Position numbers and translations under genes: made by a program. Of a stretch of 64,000 nt of DNA, positions 1-10,733 are shown one piece after another. Below the pieces are notes generated by a model, which worked only from the letters and a program-made list of their open reading frames with translations, did not search any database and was not told the DNA's origin. Location of the stretch: contig NZ_QOCB01000097.1 in assembly GCF_003318165.1 (NCBI RefSeq), positions 1 through 64,000 on the forward strand, written 5' to 3'. Numbering within the stretch: the stretch's first letter is position 1; each line of letters opens with the position of its first letter. The DNA is from Psychromonas sp. B3M02. GTDB taxonomy: Bacteria > Pseudomonadota > Gammaproteobacteria > Enterobacterales > Psychromonadaceae.

Positions 1-2
1 AC

Positions 3-168
3 TTATACCAATCATAGTAAGTAACTGATCTATTTTACTTGTTAAAACAACTTATTTTTTCGTTGTAAGTTTCGTATAGGGAACAACCATTTACATCAAC
101 TTACGCCTCAAACTAAGCCATTTTTCCGGCGCAAAATTTAGATCAGTTATTTAATACAATTGGTATAA
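3..168. repeat. MITE-like inverted-repeat element, copy A
   Basis: The ends are perfect 10-bp inverted repeats, TTATACCAAT at 3-12 and ATTGGTATAA at 159-168, and the match continues imperfectly inward to about 30 bp (AACTGATC near 23-30 against GATCAGTT at 141-148). The reverse complement aligns end to end with a second, diverged copy at 21737-21904. There is no coding potential. It lies just beyond the efpL terminator. The form suggests a non-autonomous miniature transposable element or a family of dispersed intergenic repeats; no transposase is present in the window. The left end is close to the window edge, so a target duplication cannot be judged. Confidence 0.75.
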
Positions 169-206
169 TTTATAGTTAACAATAAAGTGATGCGCAGCCA
201 TTTAGC

Positions 207-245
207 CAAAAATAAAGCCGATAATTTATATCGGCTTTATTGTTT
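207..245 (-). terminator. Terminator of the tusE-efpL transcript
   Basis: Inverted repeat AATAAAGCCGATA / TATCGGCTTTATT (211-223 and 229-241) with a short AT loop. Read on the minus strand the stem ends in a T-rich run. It lies about 20 bases past the efpL stop. Confidence 0.8.
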
Positions 246-265
246 TTAGCTGTTACGGGTATAGA

Positions 266-832
266 TTAAGCTCGACCCATGAATTTCTTTTCAGTGGTGT
301 TCACTCGGATTTTATCACCCGTTGAAATGTGCTCAGGAACTTGTACTGTTAAACCTGTTGTTAAAATTGCAGGTTTAGTACGCGCCGTTGCAGAACCACC
401 TTTGATTGATGGGTCAGTTTCAGTGATGACTAAATCAACACTTGTTGGTAATTCAACACCCACTGGTGCGCCATCAACGATAACAACTTGTAAACCTTGT
501 GTGTTTTCATCAATGAATAACACTTCATCAGCGATGCTTTCTTTGTTTAAGTTGTATGGCGTGTAGTCTTCATTATCCATGAATACATACTCTTCACCGT
601 CGATGTAAGAAAACATCACATTACGACGGATTAAGTCAGCTAAAGAAAGCATGTCGCTGTCTTTGAATGTTTCATCAGTTTTTGCACCTGTTACCACATC
701 GTACATACGCATGCGGTATAAACTACCTCCAGCACGGCCTTGTGGAACAGAGCGTTCGATATCTTTAATGATGTAAACGCTGTTGTTAAATTCAATCGCT
801 GTATTTTTCTTGATATCACTTGCCTTAGGCAT
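266..832 (-). CDS. efpL: Elongation factor P-like protein EfpL (YeiP)
   Basis: A 188-residue three-domain EF-P paralogue. It should bind between the P and E sites of ribosomes stalled at proline and other difficult motifs and help peptide-bond formation. The KOW-like domain I carries a loop with VPQGR, placing Arg33 at the tip where classical EF-P has its modified Lys34. This Arg and the terminal FMGRA match E. coli YeiP/EfpL rather than EF-P. The usual length is about 190 residues. The ATG is preceded by AAAGGAAAG. It starts 23 bases after tusE ends, so the two are probably cotranscribed and stop at the hairpin at 207-245. No EF-P modification genes (epmA, epmB) are in the window, as expected for an unmodified Arg type. 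Confidence 0.93.
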   Translation of the reverse strand: MPKASDIKKNTAIEFNNSVYIIKDIERSVPQGRAGGSLYRMRMYDVVTGAKTDETFKDSDMLSLADLIRRNVMFSYIDGEEYVFMDNEDYTPYNLNKESIADEVLFIDENTQGLQVVIVDGAPVGVELPTSVDLVITETDPSIKGGSATARTKPAILTTGLTVQVPEHISTGDKIRVNTTEKKFMGRA

Positions 833-855
833 CTTATCTTTCCTTTATTAAGTAC

Positions 856-1182
856 TTATATACATCTAGCTGGTTTTGGTAAACCGGCTATTTTGGTGGC
901 TTGCTTTGCAGGGCCATCGGGGAATAATTTATAGAGATAACGACTGCTTATCTTATCTTTACCGTATTTATTTTGCATCGCTTTGACTAAGGCTCTAATC
1001 GCCGGAGAGGTGTTAAACTCCTCATAAAACTCGCGAACAAAGTGAACCACTTGCCAGTGTTCATCTGTCATTGTAATTGTTTCTATCGTTGCAATTGATT
1101 CCGCTAAAGCAAGATCCCATTGTGTGGAATCTAGTAAGTAGCCTTGCGCATCAGTTGCAATGTCTTGACCATTAAAAAGCAA
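856..1182 (-). CDS. tusE: Sulfurtransferase TusE (DsrC family)
   Basis: The 108-residue product is the last sulfur carrier of the Tus relay, passing persulfide sulfur from TusBCD to MnmA for 2-thiolation of tRNA wobble uridine. The invariant DsrC-family C-terminus GLPKPARCI, with its penultimate catalytic Cys, is intact, and the [20 protein letters not shown] region is nearly identical to E. coli TusE. The start chosen is TTG at 1182, because GAGGAAG sits five bases upstream and the protein then begins MLFNGQDI, matching the known family start. A longer frame from a TTG at 1221 has no such site. It lies between yccS (93 bases upstream) and efpL (23 bases downstream) on the same strand. Confidence 0.93.
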   Translation of the reverse strand: MLFNGQDIATDAQGYLLDSTQWDLALAESIATIETITMTDEHWQVVHFVREFYEEFNTSPAIRALVKAMQNKYGKDKISSRYLYKLFPDGPAKQATKIAGLPKPARCI

Positions 1183-1275
1183 GTTGTCTTCCTCTTGTCG
1201 GTGGGCGCTTGATTGCTGCAAAATTCTATAATAAAAGTTGTAAGTTGCCTATCCTAAAAGCACAGTTAAGCCTGT

Positions 1276-3471
1276 CTACTGTGCAATGAGTCGCTTTTTC
1301 TCACTAGTATCTTCAATCTTCTTTAATAATAACTGTATATCCATGGCGGAAAAGGCGATCAGTTTAAGTTGCTCAACGATCAATTTTGCTTCATCGGACA
1401 TATTTTCTTTATGCTGTTCGAAGGTATCAATTTCAATCGCATGTTCCGTTTGCGCTCTTAATTCCGGGCGGTAGGTATACAAAATTTGTTGAGAGGTCGC
1501 TTCAAACAAAGCTGATAATACGGCTAGCTCTGTTTCTGATTCAATTTTATGACGGTGCGATGATAAAGCCGCGATATAGCAACACAACGCATCACATCGG
1601 TTAACTAGTCCATAAACCTCTTTTTTTAAGTGTTGCTTTGAATTAGGTTCAAACAACATACTTTGCCAAGCATTTGTTAAGGCAGAGTCAGATTGAAAAG
1701 CCGCAAAACGTGTTTGTCGGAAAATGATACTTTCACTTCGCCCAAACTGATATTGCTGCGCCACTTGTTTAAAGTAGCGGCTAGTTTTTAACAGGTGATT
1801 ATTAACTAAGCCTGGGAAACGTTTAAATTGCCAATCGGGATAGATCACACTGACAGCCGCAAAACTTAGGGCACAACCAATTAAGGTTTCATAAATTCGA
1901 GCATATAAGAAAGCCACGCCAGAAGGGGCTAATAGATTAGTTAAAATCATCACCATGATAGTGATAAAGATAACCGCTAGCCCATAGTTGGTTTTTACAT
2001 AGGTAATAAATAAAAAAGCAGCTAAGACCATTAATACACTTTGTGAAACGATGCCTTGTAAAAAATAAAAGATAGGGAAGCTGAGCAATATGCCTAATAA
2101 AGTACCAAAACTTCTTAACATCAGTCGTTTTCGGGTTTCACTAAAACTGGGCTGGCAAACAAATAATACCGTTGGTAGGATCCAATATCCGTTATTAAGA
2201 TTAAATTTTGCTTGAATCGCAAAGGCGATCACTAAGGACACACTAATTCGCACCGCATGTTTATAAACCGGTGTTTTTTGTTGGTATGCTTTGTATAACA
2301 CGTGCCAAAATGAATGGGGTATTGGTTGTTCAGTGTCTACAATAATCGGGTTTTGTTGCGATTTAATCTTGGTTAACGAGACTAATAGTGCATCAATTCC
2401 GTTTAAATTGTCATAGATAGCTTGCAATGCTTGCATCGCTTCTTGGTTATTATCAAATAATTGCAATTTTTGCTTTAATAATAAAAGCTGATCTGACAAG
2501 GCTTGTACTGTCCATTTCAAACGCTTGCTATGCAGATAAGGTTTCTTATCTTTGATGCAGCTGCCGACTTGGTGGCAATCGCTGCTTAGTTGCAATAACA
2601 ACTGATGAAACCCTTCTAAAATCTGACTACGACCGAAGGTATGTTCTAGTTGACTATATAGGTATTGACTAGCACTAATCCGTTCATGTATTTGTTCTGC
2701 AACAAGATAATATTGATTGAGTCGTGCTAACTCTTGTTGGCGTCTATTTGCTTGATATTGGCCTTTAACCATGTCTTTAGAAGCAGCCAAGCGGGCTACA
2801 ATACTAATATTTAACACGGCAAGTTTTTGTCTTGTATCAGTAATAGCTTGTCGTGAATTCCCTTTTTGTGTATCAAACAACTCAGACTTTTGTAGTTGGT
2901 AGCGACTTAGTGCATAAAATAACTGAGCCAATTGTTCACGTAGTGTTCGGTTAGGGCTTAAATGTGACCAAGCGATAGCGAATAAACCATACCACAATGC
3001 ACCCAGCGCTAATAAAAGGGGAGACTCAAACCAAGCAGCTTCTGGTTGATGGCCAATCAAGGTATAGATGGCAATCAAAATTGCACCGAATCCAATACGG
3101 CTATAGTGCATGCCTAAACTGGCTAACATCATAAAAGCAAAGGTCGATGTCCCTAAACCCACGGCAAATAATAGAGGGTAAGGTAAGAGTAATTCAACAC
3201 TAGAGGAAGCAATAAAGAAGCAAGCTATCACGGTTGCGATAAATTTTTGTCTGTCTTTAGTGTTTTCATCGACTTCTACAATAGCGGATGCGAGCACGCC
3301 TAAACATAAAGACAGTGATATCGCTAAGCTTGATTGTTTAAAAAAACCAAATTGTAGGTCGAAAATAGCAGGTACAAATACGCAAGCCATTGCTATTACA
3401 ATTCTAAAGCCAGAATGTGTATTGGAATCGGTAATTAGGCGCCTGAGCATTAATGTAAAAGAGTGTTGCAT
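1276..3471 (-). CDS. yccS: YccS/YhfK-family inner-membrane protein
   Basis: A 731-residue membrane protein of the YccS/YhfK (FUSC-like) family. There is an N-terminal group of about six hydrophobic helices (roughly residues 20-170), a long soluble middle segment rich in Gln and Leu (about 180-380), a second hydrophobic group (about 400-540, including NGYWILPTVLFVCQPSF, characteristic of the family) and a cytoplasmic tail. Length matches YccS (about 720). Function in E. coli is not established; related proteins are aromatic-acid efflux pumps, so export is a guess. In E. coli yccS also lies near tusE, which supports the name. The ATG at 3471 opens into a 307-base gap shared with folD. Confidence 0.85.
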   Translation of the reverse strand: MQHSFTLMLRRLITDSNTHSGFRIVIAMACVFVPAIFDLQFGFFKQSSLAISLSLCLGVLASAIVEVDENTKDRQKFIATVIACFFIASSSVELLLPYPLLFAVGLGTSTFAFMMLASLGMHYSRIGFGAILIAIYTLIGHQPEAAWFESPLLLALGALWYGLFAIAWSHLSPNRTLREQLAQLFYALSRYQLQKSELFDTQKGNSRQAITDTRQKLAVLNISIVARLAASKDMVKGQYQANRRQQELARLNQYYLVAEQIHERISASQYLYSQLEHTFGRSQILEGFHQLLLQLSSDCHQVGSCIKDKKPYLHSKRLKWTVQALSDQLLLLKQKLQLFDNNQEAMQALQAIYDNLNGIDALLVSLTKIKSQQNPIIVDTEQPIPHSFWHVLYKAYQQKTPVYKHAVRISVSLVIAFAIQAKFNLNNGYWILPTVLFVCQPSFSETRKRLMLRSFGTLLGILLSFPIFYFLQGIVSQSVLMVLAAFLFITYVKTNYGLAVIFITIMVMILTNLLAPSGVAFLYARIYETLIGCALSFAAVSVIYPDWQFKRFPGLVNNHLLKTSRYFKQVAQQYQFGRSESIIFRQTRFAAFQSDSALTNAWQSMLFEPNSKQHLKKEVYGLVNRCDALCCYIAALSSHRHKIESETELAVLSALFEATSQQILYTYRPELRAQTEHAIEIDTFEQHKENMSDEAKLIVEQLKLIAFSAMDIQLLLKKIEDTSEKKRLIAQ

Positions 3472-3778
3472 GCGAGACTTCTCATGGGAGTAGTAAAGAA
3501 AATAATGACATAGTTAGTTTATACTAATCAGAAAAATTAACAGAGTTAAATTTAACCGTTTAAGGGGGATATATCACTGCTTATCACCGCCATTTCAGGC
3601 GGCGTATTATAGACATTAACTGATTGTGAATGGAATACTAAAAGCACAATCAATCATAAACCTAATTTAGGCTAAAAGAGCACGTTTTAAGTTGTTAAAT
3701 TTTACATCTTTGATGTGACTTCTTAATTGAGTTTTGCGACAATAGCGACAATTTCTCAACTACAAAGAGTATTGCTTG
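3472..3778. promoter_or_regulatory. Divergent yccS/folD intergenic region
   Basis: A 307-base gap that must hold promoters for both divergent genes. A small GC-rich hairpin CCGCC-atttca-GGCGG is followed directly by GTATTATAG near 3604-3613, resembling a plus-strand -10 box, but no convincing -35 pairs with it. No PurR-type box or tRNA was seen. The remainder is AT-rich without recognisable sites. Confidence 0.4.
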
Positions 3779-4633
3779 ATGTCTGCACAAATCATTGATG
3801 GTAAAGCGATTGCGGCTAAGGTTACTGATAAAGTGACTGAGGGTGTGAAAGCACGTATAGCAAAGGGCCTTCGCGCTCCAGGTTTAGCTGTTGTCTTAGT
3901 GGGAGGCGATCCTGCTTCGCAAATATATGTTCAAAGTAAACGTCGTACTTGTGAAAAAGTAGGCTTCACCTCTAAAGCGTTTGACCTAGCAGATACCACT
4001 ACACAAGATGAATTACTGGCTTTGATTGACCAACTTAATGCAGATGACAGCATTGACGGTATTTTAGTGCAATTTCCATTGCCTAAGTCATTGGATGAAA
4101 CGCTGGTTATCGAGCAGATTCAACCAAGTAAAGATGTGGATGGTTTCCATCCTTATAATGTAGGGCGTTTAGCTCAGCGTATTCCTAAGTTACGCTCTTG
4201 TACACCTCGTGGCATGATCACTATGTTGGAATCTATTGATGTTGACCTTCATGGTAAACATGCAGTGGTGGTAGGTGCATCCAATATTGTTGGTCGTCCA
4301 ATGACGTTAGAATTATTGCTCGCGGGCTGTACAACCACAACGTGTCATCGTTTTACAACTGATTTAGAAGATCATGTTCGTCAAGCTGACATTTTAGTGG
4401 TGGCGCGTGGTAAAGCTAACTTTATTCCTGGCGAGTGGGTAAAAGAAGGCGCAATCGTACTTGATGTGGGTATTAACCGTTTAGACAATGGTAAAATTAC
4501 TGGTGATGTTGATTTTGAAACAGCTAAAGAGAGAGCTGCGTATATTTCACCTGTTCCAGGTGGTGTTGGCCCAATGACAGTAGCAACCTTGATTGAAAAT
4601 ACACTGTTTGCCTGTAATGAATTTCATTCTTAA
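3779..4633 (+). CDS. folD: Bifunctional methylene-THF dehydrogenase / methenyl-THF cyclohydrolase FolD
   Basis: A 284-residue NADP-dependent enzyme that interconverts 5,10-methylene-, methenyl- and 10-formyl-tetrahydrofolate in one-carbon metabolism. Visible family features are the catalytic [14 protein letters not shown] segment (Tyr and Lys), the PLPKSLDE loop, [11 protein letters not shown], the dinucleotide-binding [10 protein letters not shown], and the C-terminal [18 protein letters not shown]. Length equals the E. coli enzyme (288). A TTG codon directly precedes the ATG; the ATG at 3779 is preferred because AAAGAG lies nine bases upstream and the family starts with MSAQIIDGK. It converges with trxB and shares its terminator. 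Confidence 0.97.
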   Translation: MSAQIIDGKAIAAKVTDKVTEGVKARIAKGLRAPGLAVVLVGGDPASQIYVQSKRRTCEKVGFTSKAFDLADTTTQDELLALIDQLNADDSIDGILVQFPLPKSLDETLVIEQIQPSKDVDGFHPYNVGRLAQRIPKLRSCTPRGMITMLESIDVDLHGKHAVVVGASNIVGRPMTLELLLAGCTTTTCHRFTTDLEDHVRQADILVVARGKANFIPGEWVKEGAIVLDVGINRLDNGKITGDVDFETAKERAAYISPVPGGVGPMTVATLIENTLFACNEFHS

Positions 4634-4668
4634 GATTTAATGGTTTAATTAAATTTTGATTTGCCAAT

Positions 4669-4696
4669 AAAAAAGACTGCCTAGGCAGTCTTTTTT
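4669..4696. terminator. Bidirectional folD/trxB terminator
   Basis: A perfect palindrome: A-run, GACTGCC / GGCAGTC, T-run. It gives a GC stem flanked by A on one side and T on the other, so it works for folD on the plus strand and trxB on the minus strand. Confidence 0.92.
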
Positions 4697-4721
4697 GTAT
4701 CAACACTACAATAGTAGATTA

Positions 4722-5759
<1,038 letters not shown>

Positions 5760-5785
5760 CTAAACTGTTGAGGGACAAACTGCAG

Positions 5786-5823
5786 TAAAAAAAACGGATA
5801 TTCCATAGGAATATCCGTTTTTA
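5786..5823 (-). terminator. rne terminator
   Basis: Long stem AAAACGGATATTCC / GGAATATCCGTTTT around an ATA loop at 5791-5822. Read on the minus strand it ends in a run of T. It lies 35 bases past the rne stop. Confidence 0.9.
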
Positions 5824-5857
5824 CTAATAGTTATTATCTACTGATTATAACGATTTA

Positions 5858-8794
5858 TTATAACGATGTTTTTACCATGTCACTGCTTGAACGGTTACTC
5901 GCAAATGAGCTTCCCGCTTGTTGTGATGCTTTTACAATCGCTTGGCGTTCAGTTGCAGCAACGATCTTGATCTCTTTAGATAAATCTAAAGGCTCAGAAA
6001 TCGTTTTAACCATTGCTGACGTTGATAGTCCTTTAGCGATGCTCACTGTACCTGTTTTAGCTGTGCTTATTACTGATGCTTCAACTGGCGTTTCTGTCAC
6101 TTCTGCTTTTGCTGTTTCAACTGCTTCAGGCGCTGCTTCAAGCTTCACTTCTGGTGTCACAATCACAGGCTCTAGCTCTTCTTCTACAACCACAGTCTCA
6201 ACAGGTTTAGCTGACTCTTCAACTATTTCAGACGCAACTGGTGCAGCCGCTACCGCTTTTTCTTTCAGTGGTAAAATTTTCTCAGCAGGGCTCACTGGAG
6301 AAGATTCAACACTTTTTTGTAGCTTTTCAGCTTCTTGTTGCGGTGCTTCAGCCGGCGCAATGTTATCAACGGTTTCTGCTACTGGCGCTGCTGATTGCAC
6401 TTTTGGTGCTTCAACTTGCTCTGTTTCAGCCTCAGGGTAACGAGAAGTAATTGCTTCTTTAGCTGGATCGTTTTGTTGATCGCGTTTGTTACGTTGACCA
6501 TTGTTACGCAGGTAACGTGAACGACGTTGTGGGATCTCAACAGGAGTATAAGCTTCTTCAGTATTTGCTGTGGTTTCTTCAGCTTTTACTTCATTTGCTT
6601 TCTGCTCACTCACTGGTGCCTGTTGCTTTTTAGCTTCTTTGTTTGCTTCAGGCGATTTTTTAGGCTTGTTTTTAGCTTTTGGCTTTTTCGGCTCAGCTGC
6701 TTTAACAGGCGCATCGTTATTAACGTTAGGTTTTTCAGGTGTTGTGTTTGTTTCAGCCGCATTTTCTGGCTGTTGTACACGTACCTTCTTACGCATATTA
6801 CGACGTTTACGGCGTGCTACGATGACTTCTTGGTTATTGCCTTTCTGATTGTTATCTTGAGATGCTTTATCTTCGTTATCGTATTTTTTAGCTTGTGCTG
6901 TTGGTTTGCGATCAGCTGATTTACGGTTGTTACGACGTTCATTCGATTGCTCACCCGATTTGTCATTGCGGTTATTGCGTTGACGGTTACGGTTTTGATT
7001 ACTCTTGTTATTACGAGTATTTCGAGTTGTCTCTTTCTTTGGTTGTGGCTGTGGCTCAGGCTCTTTCTCAACTTCAACCTTTGGCTCACCACTAAAGAAT
7101 TTAACAATTGATTGGATCAAGTTAGCAACAAAAGAAGGCTTTTGCTCCACTGGTTTAGCGGCTACTTTTTCTTGAGTTTGTGCTTTTGGCGCAGCCTCTT
7201 TCTTAGGTGCACTAAAGCCATTTAGTAACGGCTCTTCAAGCTCTTCATGCTCTTTTTGCGCACTGTTTGGAATATAAACTGTATGTTGCTTTTCAAGTGC
7301 ATCATAGTTGATATCTTCTTTACCATCTTTACGTGTACGCTTCACTTCAAAGTGCGGCGTTAGTAGGTTGGCATCAGGTACAATGTAAACTTCACAACCA
7401 TGACGGTTTTCAATTTTAGCCACTGCTTTACGTTTTTCATTAAGCAGGTAAGCAGCAACTGCTACCGGTACACGTGCTTGAATTTGTGCAGTGTTTTCTT
7501 TTAAGCCTTCTTCTTCAATTAAACGAAGAATTGCTAAAGATAATGAATCATTATCACGAATAGTACCTTGGCCGTGACAGCGCGGACATACTCGAGAAGC
7601 TGATTCACCTAAAGAAGGGCGAATACGCTGACGAGACATCTCCATTAAACCAAAGCGAGATATGCGGCCTAGTTGGATGCGTGCTCTATCTTGACGTACT
7701 GATTCACGCATTCTGTTTTCAACTTCACGTTGATGGCGAGCAGGGGTCATATCGATGAAATCGATCACCACTAAACCACCTAAATCACGTAAACGTAATT
7801 GGCGTGCAATCTCTTCTGCGGCTTCTAAATTAGTATTAAAGGCAGTTTCTTCGATATCACCACCGCGCGTTGCACGTGCAGAGTTAATGTCGATAGACGT
7901 TAATGCTTCAGTTGGATCGATAACAATTGAACCACCTGATGGTAAGCGCACTTCACGTTGGAAAGCAGATTCAATTTGGCTTTCAACTTGGTAGTGAGTA
8001 AATAGTGGGATTTCACCTTGGTACAGTTTAAGACGGTTAACATAGTCTGGGCGTACCATTTCGATATGACTTTTTGCTAATTCAAATGTTTTAGCGTGGT
8101 CGATAACGATTTCACCGATATCGCGACGTAAGTAGTCACGAATTGAACGTACAATAACATTACTTTCACGGTGGATTAAGAAAGGAGCGGCTTTAGTTTG
8201 TGATGCTTGATCAATGGCTTGCCAATGATTAACCAGTACATTTAAATCCCATTCTAATTCTTCTGCTGATTTACCAACACCGGCAGTACGTACGATTAAC
8301 CCCATGCCTTTAGGCAGAGTTAAGTTCGATAAAGCGGCTTTTAGTTCAGTGCGGTCATCTCCTTCGATACGACGTGAAATGCCGCCAGCACGTGGGTTGT
8401 TTGGCATTAATACTAGGTAGCTACCAGCCAAACTAATGAATGTGGTTAGGGCTGCGCCTTTGTTACCACGTTCTTCTTTTTCAATTTGAATAATTACTTC
8501 TTGGCCTTCTTTAATTACATCCTTAATGTTAGGGCGGCCTTTGAATGAGTATCCTTCTGGGAAGTAGTTTCGAGCAATCTCTTTAAGCGGTAAAAAACCG
8601 TGACGTTCTGCGCCATAGTCAACAAATGCAGCTTCTAAACTTGCTTCTACACGTGTGATTTTACCCTTATAAATATTTGCTTTCTTTTGTTCGTGACCAG
8701 GACTTTCAATATCAAGATCATACAGCTTTTGCCCATCAACTAGGGCTACACGTAACTCTTCTGCTTGAGTTGCGTTGATTAACATTCTTTTCAT
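5858..8794 (-). CDS. rne: Ribonuclease E
   Basis: A 978-residue endoribonuclease that initiates mRNA decay and processes rRNA and tRNA precursors; scaffold of the RNA degradosome. The catalytic half (1-510) has the S1 domain (about 38-120), 5'-sensor residues Arg169-Thr170, metal-binding Asp302 and Asp345 ([12 protein letters not shown]) and the zinc-link CPRC (Cys403, Cys406), all within one residue of E. coli numbering. Residues 553-570 ([16 protein letters not shown]) look like the amphipathic membrane-targeting helix. The rest is low-complexity scaffold: an Arg/Asn-rich RNA-binding part (about 590-720) and Ala/Glu/Pro-rich tail. The helicase, enolase and PNPase sites cannot be assigned by eye. 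Divergent from rluC as in E. coli. Confidence 0.97.
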   Translation of the reverse strand: MKRMLINATQAEELRVALVDGQKLYDLDIESPGHEQKKANIYKGKITRVEASLEAAFVDYGAERHGFLPLKEIARNYFPEGYSFKGRPNIKDVIKEGQEVIIQIEKEERGNKGAALTTFISLAGSYLVLMPNNPRAGGISRRIEGDDRTELKAALSNLTLPKGMGLIVRTAGVGKSAEELEWDLNVLVNHWQAIDQASQTKAAPFLIHRESNVIVRSIRDYLRRDIGEIVIDHAKTFELAKSHIEMVRPDYVNRLKLYQGEIPLFTHYQVESQIESAFQREVRLPSGGSIVIDPTEALTSIDINSARATRGGDIEETAFNTNLEAAEEIARQLRLRDLGGLVVIDFIDMTPARHQREVENRMRESVRQDRARIQLGRISRFGLMEMSRQRIRPSLGESASRVCPRCHGQGTIRDNDSLSLAILRLIEEEGLKENTAQIQARVPVAVAAYLLNEKRKAVAKIENRHGCEVYIVPDANLLTPHFEVKRTRKDGKEDINYDALEKQHTVYIPNSAQKEHEELEEPLLNGFSAPKKEAAPKAQTQEKVAAKPVEQKPSFVANLIQSIVKFFSGEPKVEVEKEPEPQPQPKKETTRNTRNNKSNQNRNRQRNNRNDKSGEQSNERRNNRKSADRKPTAQAKKYDNEDKASQDNNQKGNNQEVIVARRKRRNMRKKVRVQQPENAAETNTTPEKPNVNNDAPVKAAEPKKPKAKNKPKKSPEANKEAKKQQAPVSEQKANEVKAEETTANTEEAYTPVEIPQRRSRYLRNNGQRNKRDQQNDPAKEAITSRYPEAETEQVEAPKVQSAAPVAETVDNIAPAEAPQQEAEKLQKSVESSPVSPAEKILPLKEKAVAAAPVASEIVEESAKPVETVVVEEELEPVIVTPEVKLEAAPEAVETAKAEVTETPVEASVISTAKTGTVSIAKGLSTSAMVKTISEPLDLSKEIKIVAATERQAIVKASQQAGSSFASNRSSSDMVKTSL

Positions 8795-9127
8795 TTGTGA
8801 ACTCTTGTAGTATTTTTTCGTTATTTTCTATATGTACTAACTGTTTTTTTGCATGCTTGACCTCATGTCTGGTTATACAATCTCTCGACTGGAAGTATTC
8901 AGAGGTGCGTTAAAAAGCGGATACAAAAAAAGCGTTAAATCAAAAATAATTCAACACATCAGCGTTACATTCTAATCATTTGATTTGCTTTCATAATAGC
9001 CATGCCTACTAGCAATTTTATAGAGAAGGAATTGCGAGGCATTAACTCTGTTATTGTCGCATTTATATCTACTTACAAGCAACAAAGTTTTTGCATATTA
9101 TGCGATCAGGCATGATAAACTTAACGA
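8795..9127. promoter_or_regulatory. rne leader / rluC promoter region
   Basis: A 333-base gap between divergent rne and rluC, an arrangement conserved in enterobacteria, where the long rne 5' UTR mediates autoregulation by RNase E. On the minus strand TAACGC occurs three times between about 8905 and 8970, two of the copies close to T-runs, but no simple rho-independent hairpin forms. I cannot assign the E. coli hp2/hp3 elements by eye. The rluC end holds the promoter listed separately. Confidence 0.5.
9073..9101 (+). promoter_or_regulatory. Predicted sigma-70 promoter of rluC
   Basis: TTACAA (9073-9078), a 17-base spacer, and TATTAT (9096-9101). Transcription would start near 9108, giving a leader of about 20 bases before the rluC ATG. 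Sequence inference only. Confidence 0.45.
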
Positions 9128-10066
9128 ATGGAACAGATAAATCACTCAGTACGCATTATTGACATCGCTCAAGAAAATGCACAACAACGAATCGACAACT
9201 TTCTTCGCTTACATTTGAAGGGCGTGCCTAAAAGCATGATCTATCGAATTGTGCGTAAGGGAGAAGTTCGTGTTAATAAAAAACGCATTAAACCCGATTA
9301 CAAATTGCAGGTTGGCGACACCGTGCGCATCCCACCTGTAAAAGTTGATCCGGAAAATGCATTACCTTCACCTAAACTCAACAGCATTAAAAATTTAGAG
9401 TCCGCTATTGTCTATGAAGATGACGCTTTAATTATTTTAAACAAACCTTCTGGTTTAGCAGTACACGGCGGTAGTGGTCTAAATTTTGGAGCGATTGAAG
9501 GCTTGCGTGCCTTACGTCCAGATTCACGCTTCTTAGAATTAGCTCACCGTTTAGATAAAGCAACATCTGGCTGTCTATTAATTGCAAAAAAACGCAGTAT
9601 GTTACGTGCACTGCACGAGCAGTTACGTCAGAAAACCATGAAAAAACAGTATTTCGCGTTAGTTAAAGGTCAATGGGACAAAAAAGACCGATTAGTACGT
9701 GAACCTTTATTAAAGAATGCCCAAGATTCTGTGGTTAAAGTTAGCCCATTGGGTAAACCCTCGGAAACACATTTTAAAATTGTGCAACGTTATGAAGGCG
9801 CTACCTTAGTGGAAGCGAGTCCAGTTACTGGACGAACTCACCAAATTCGTGTGCACAGTGCCTGTAAAGGCCATAATATCGCCTGTGATGAACGTTACGG
9901 TGACAGTACTTTTGATAGTAAAATGACTGCATTAGGATTAAATCGACTTTTCCTGCATGCTGCTCATATTACCTTTTACCATCCGGTATTAGAGAAAAAA
10001 ATGACTGTTAGTGCGCCACTTTGTCCTCGTTTAGAGACTTTATTAACCAAGTTACAGCGCAGTTAA
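9128..10066 (+). CDS. rluC: 23S rRNA pseudouridine(955/2504/2580) synthase RluC
   Basis: A 312-residue RluA-family enzyme that isomerises three uridines of 23S rRNA to pseudouridine. An S4 RNA-binding domain spans about residues 19-75 (RIDNFL, RKGEVRVNKKR). The catalytic motif HRLDKATSGCLL has the nucleophile Asp143, one residue from E. coli Asp144, and GRTHQIRVH is the downstream conserved block. Expected length is about 319. It is divergent from rne, as in E. coli, and one base separates its stop from the next gene, so it leads a three-gene operon with the HAD phosphatase and ybiB. Confidence 0.95.
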   Translation: MEQINHSVRIIDIAQENAQQRIDNFLRLHLKGVPKSMIYRIVRKGEVRVNKKRIKPDYKLQVGDTVRIPPVKVDPENALPSPKLNSIKNLESAIVYEDDALIILNKPSGLAVHGGSGLNFGAIEGLRALRPDSRFLELAHRLDKATSGCLLIAKKRSMLRALHEQLRQKTMKKQYFALVKGQWDKKDRLVREPLLKNAQDSVVKVSPLGKPSETHFKIVQRYEGATLVEASPVTGRTHQIRVHSACKGHNIACDERYGDSTFDSKMTALGLNRLFLHAAHITFYHPVLEKKMTVSAPLCPRLETLLTKLQRS

Positions 10067-10067
10067 T

Positions 10068-10712
10068 ATGAAATACCAGTTAATTATTTTTGATTGGGAT
10101 GGCACTTTAATGGACTCCCTAGATAAAATTGTGTTGTGTATGCAACAGGCTACCAAACAAATCGATATTGCCGTACCAAGTGAAGCCGCAATCAAAGATA
10201 TTATCGGTTTAAGCCTGTTAACAGCTACGCAACAGTTATTTCCTGATTTACCCTTCATTAAACAGCAGCAATTAGTGGACGCCTATCGCGACCGCTATCA
10301 TGCGAATCAGCATATTGAAACGCCTTTCTACGATGGCATTGCAGATATGCTGGTTAACATACAGCAACGCGGTTATCAATTAGCCGTTGCAACCGGTAAG
10401 GGAAGAGTAGGATTGGATCGTATGATTGCTAAAACCAATACTGCGCATCTATTTAGTGGCACTGTTTGTGCTGATGAAGCACACTCCAAACCAGACCCAT
10501 TAATGATTAAAATGTTATTAGACAAATTAGCGATCCCTGCTGAACAAGCTTTGATGATTGGTGATTCTATCTATGATCTAGAGATGGCTGCTAATGCGGG
10601 CATCGATAGTTTGGGTGTAAGTTATGGTGTGCATAATTCAACACAGTTGATGCAAGCTAAACCTAAAGCCATTTTGGATTGCCTTGCCACTGAGTTGGAT
10701 AGTTATATTTAA
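10068..10712 (+). CDS. HAD-IA family hydrolase (Gph-like phosphatase)
   Basis: A 214-residue haloacid-dehalogenase-type phosphatase. Motif I DWDGTLMDS (nucleophile and acid/base Asp), motif II ATGK, motif III Lys in SKPDP and motif IV GDSIYDLEMA are all present, with an alpha-helical cap between motif I and II, as in phosphoglycolate phosphatase Gph. The substrate cannot be deduced. Genes of this subfamily commonly follow rluC in Vibrio- and Shewanella-like genomes. The start ATG lies two bases after the rluC stop, suggesting translational coupling. Confidence 0.85.
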   Translation: MKYQLIIFDWDGTLMDSLDKIVLCMQQATKQIDIAVPSEAAIKDIIGLSLLTATQQLFPDLPFIKQQQLVDAYRDRYHANQHIETPFYDGIADMLVNIQQRGYQLAVATGKGRVGLDRMIAKTNTAHLFSGTVCADEAHSKPDPLMIKMLLDKLAIPAEQALMIGDSIYDLEMAANAGIDSLGVSYGVHNSTQLMQAKPKAILDCLATELDSYI

Positions 10713-10733
10713 GTCATTTATGAAGGATTTATT

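Noticed and set aside
6527-6919. Long plus-strand frames opposite the RNase E tail
   Set aside because: They are antisense shadows of low-complexity coding sequence, Cys/Phe-rich without family similarity.
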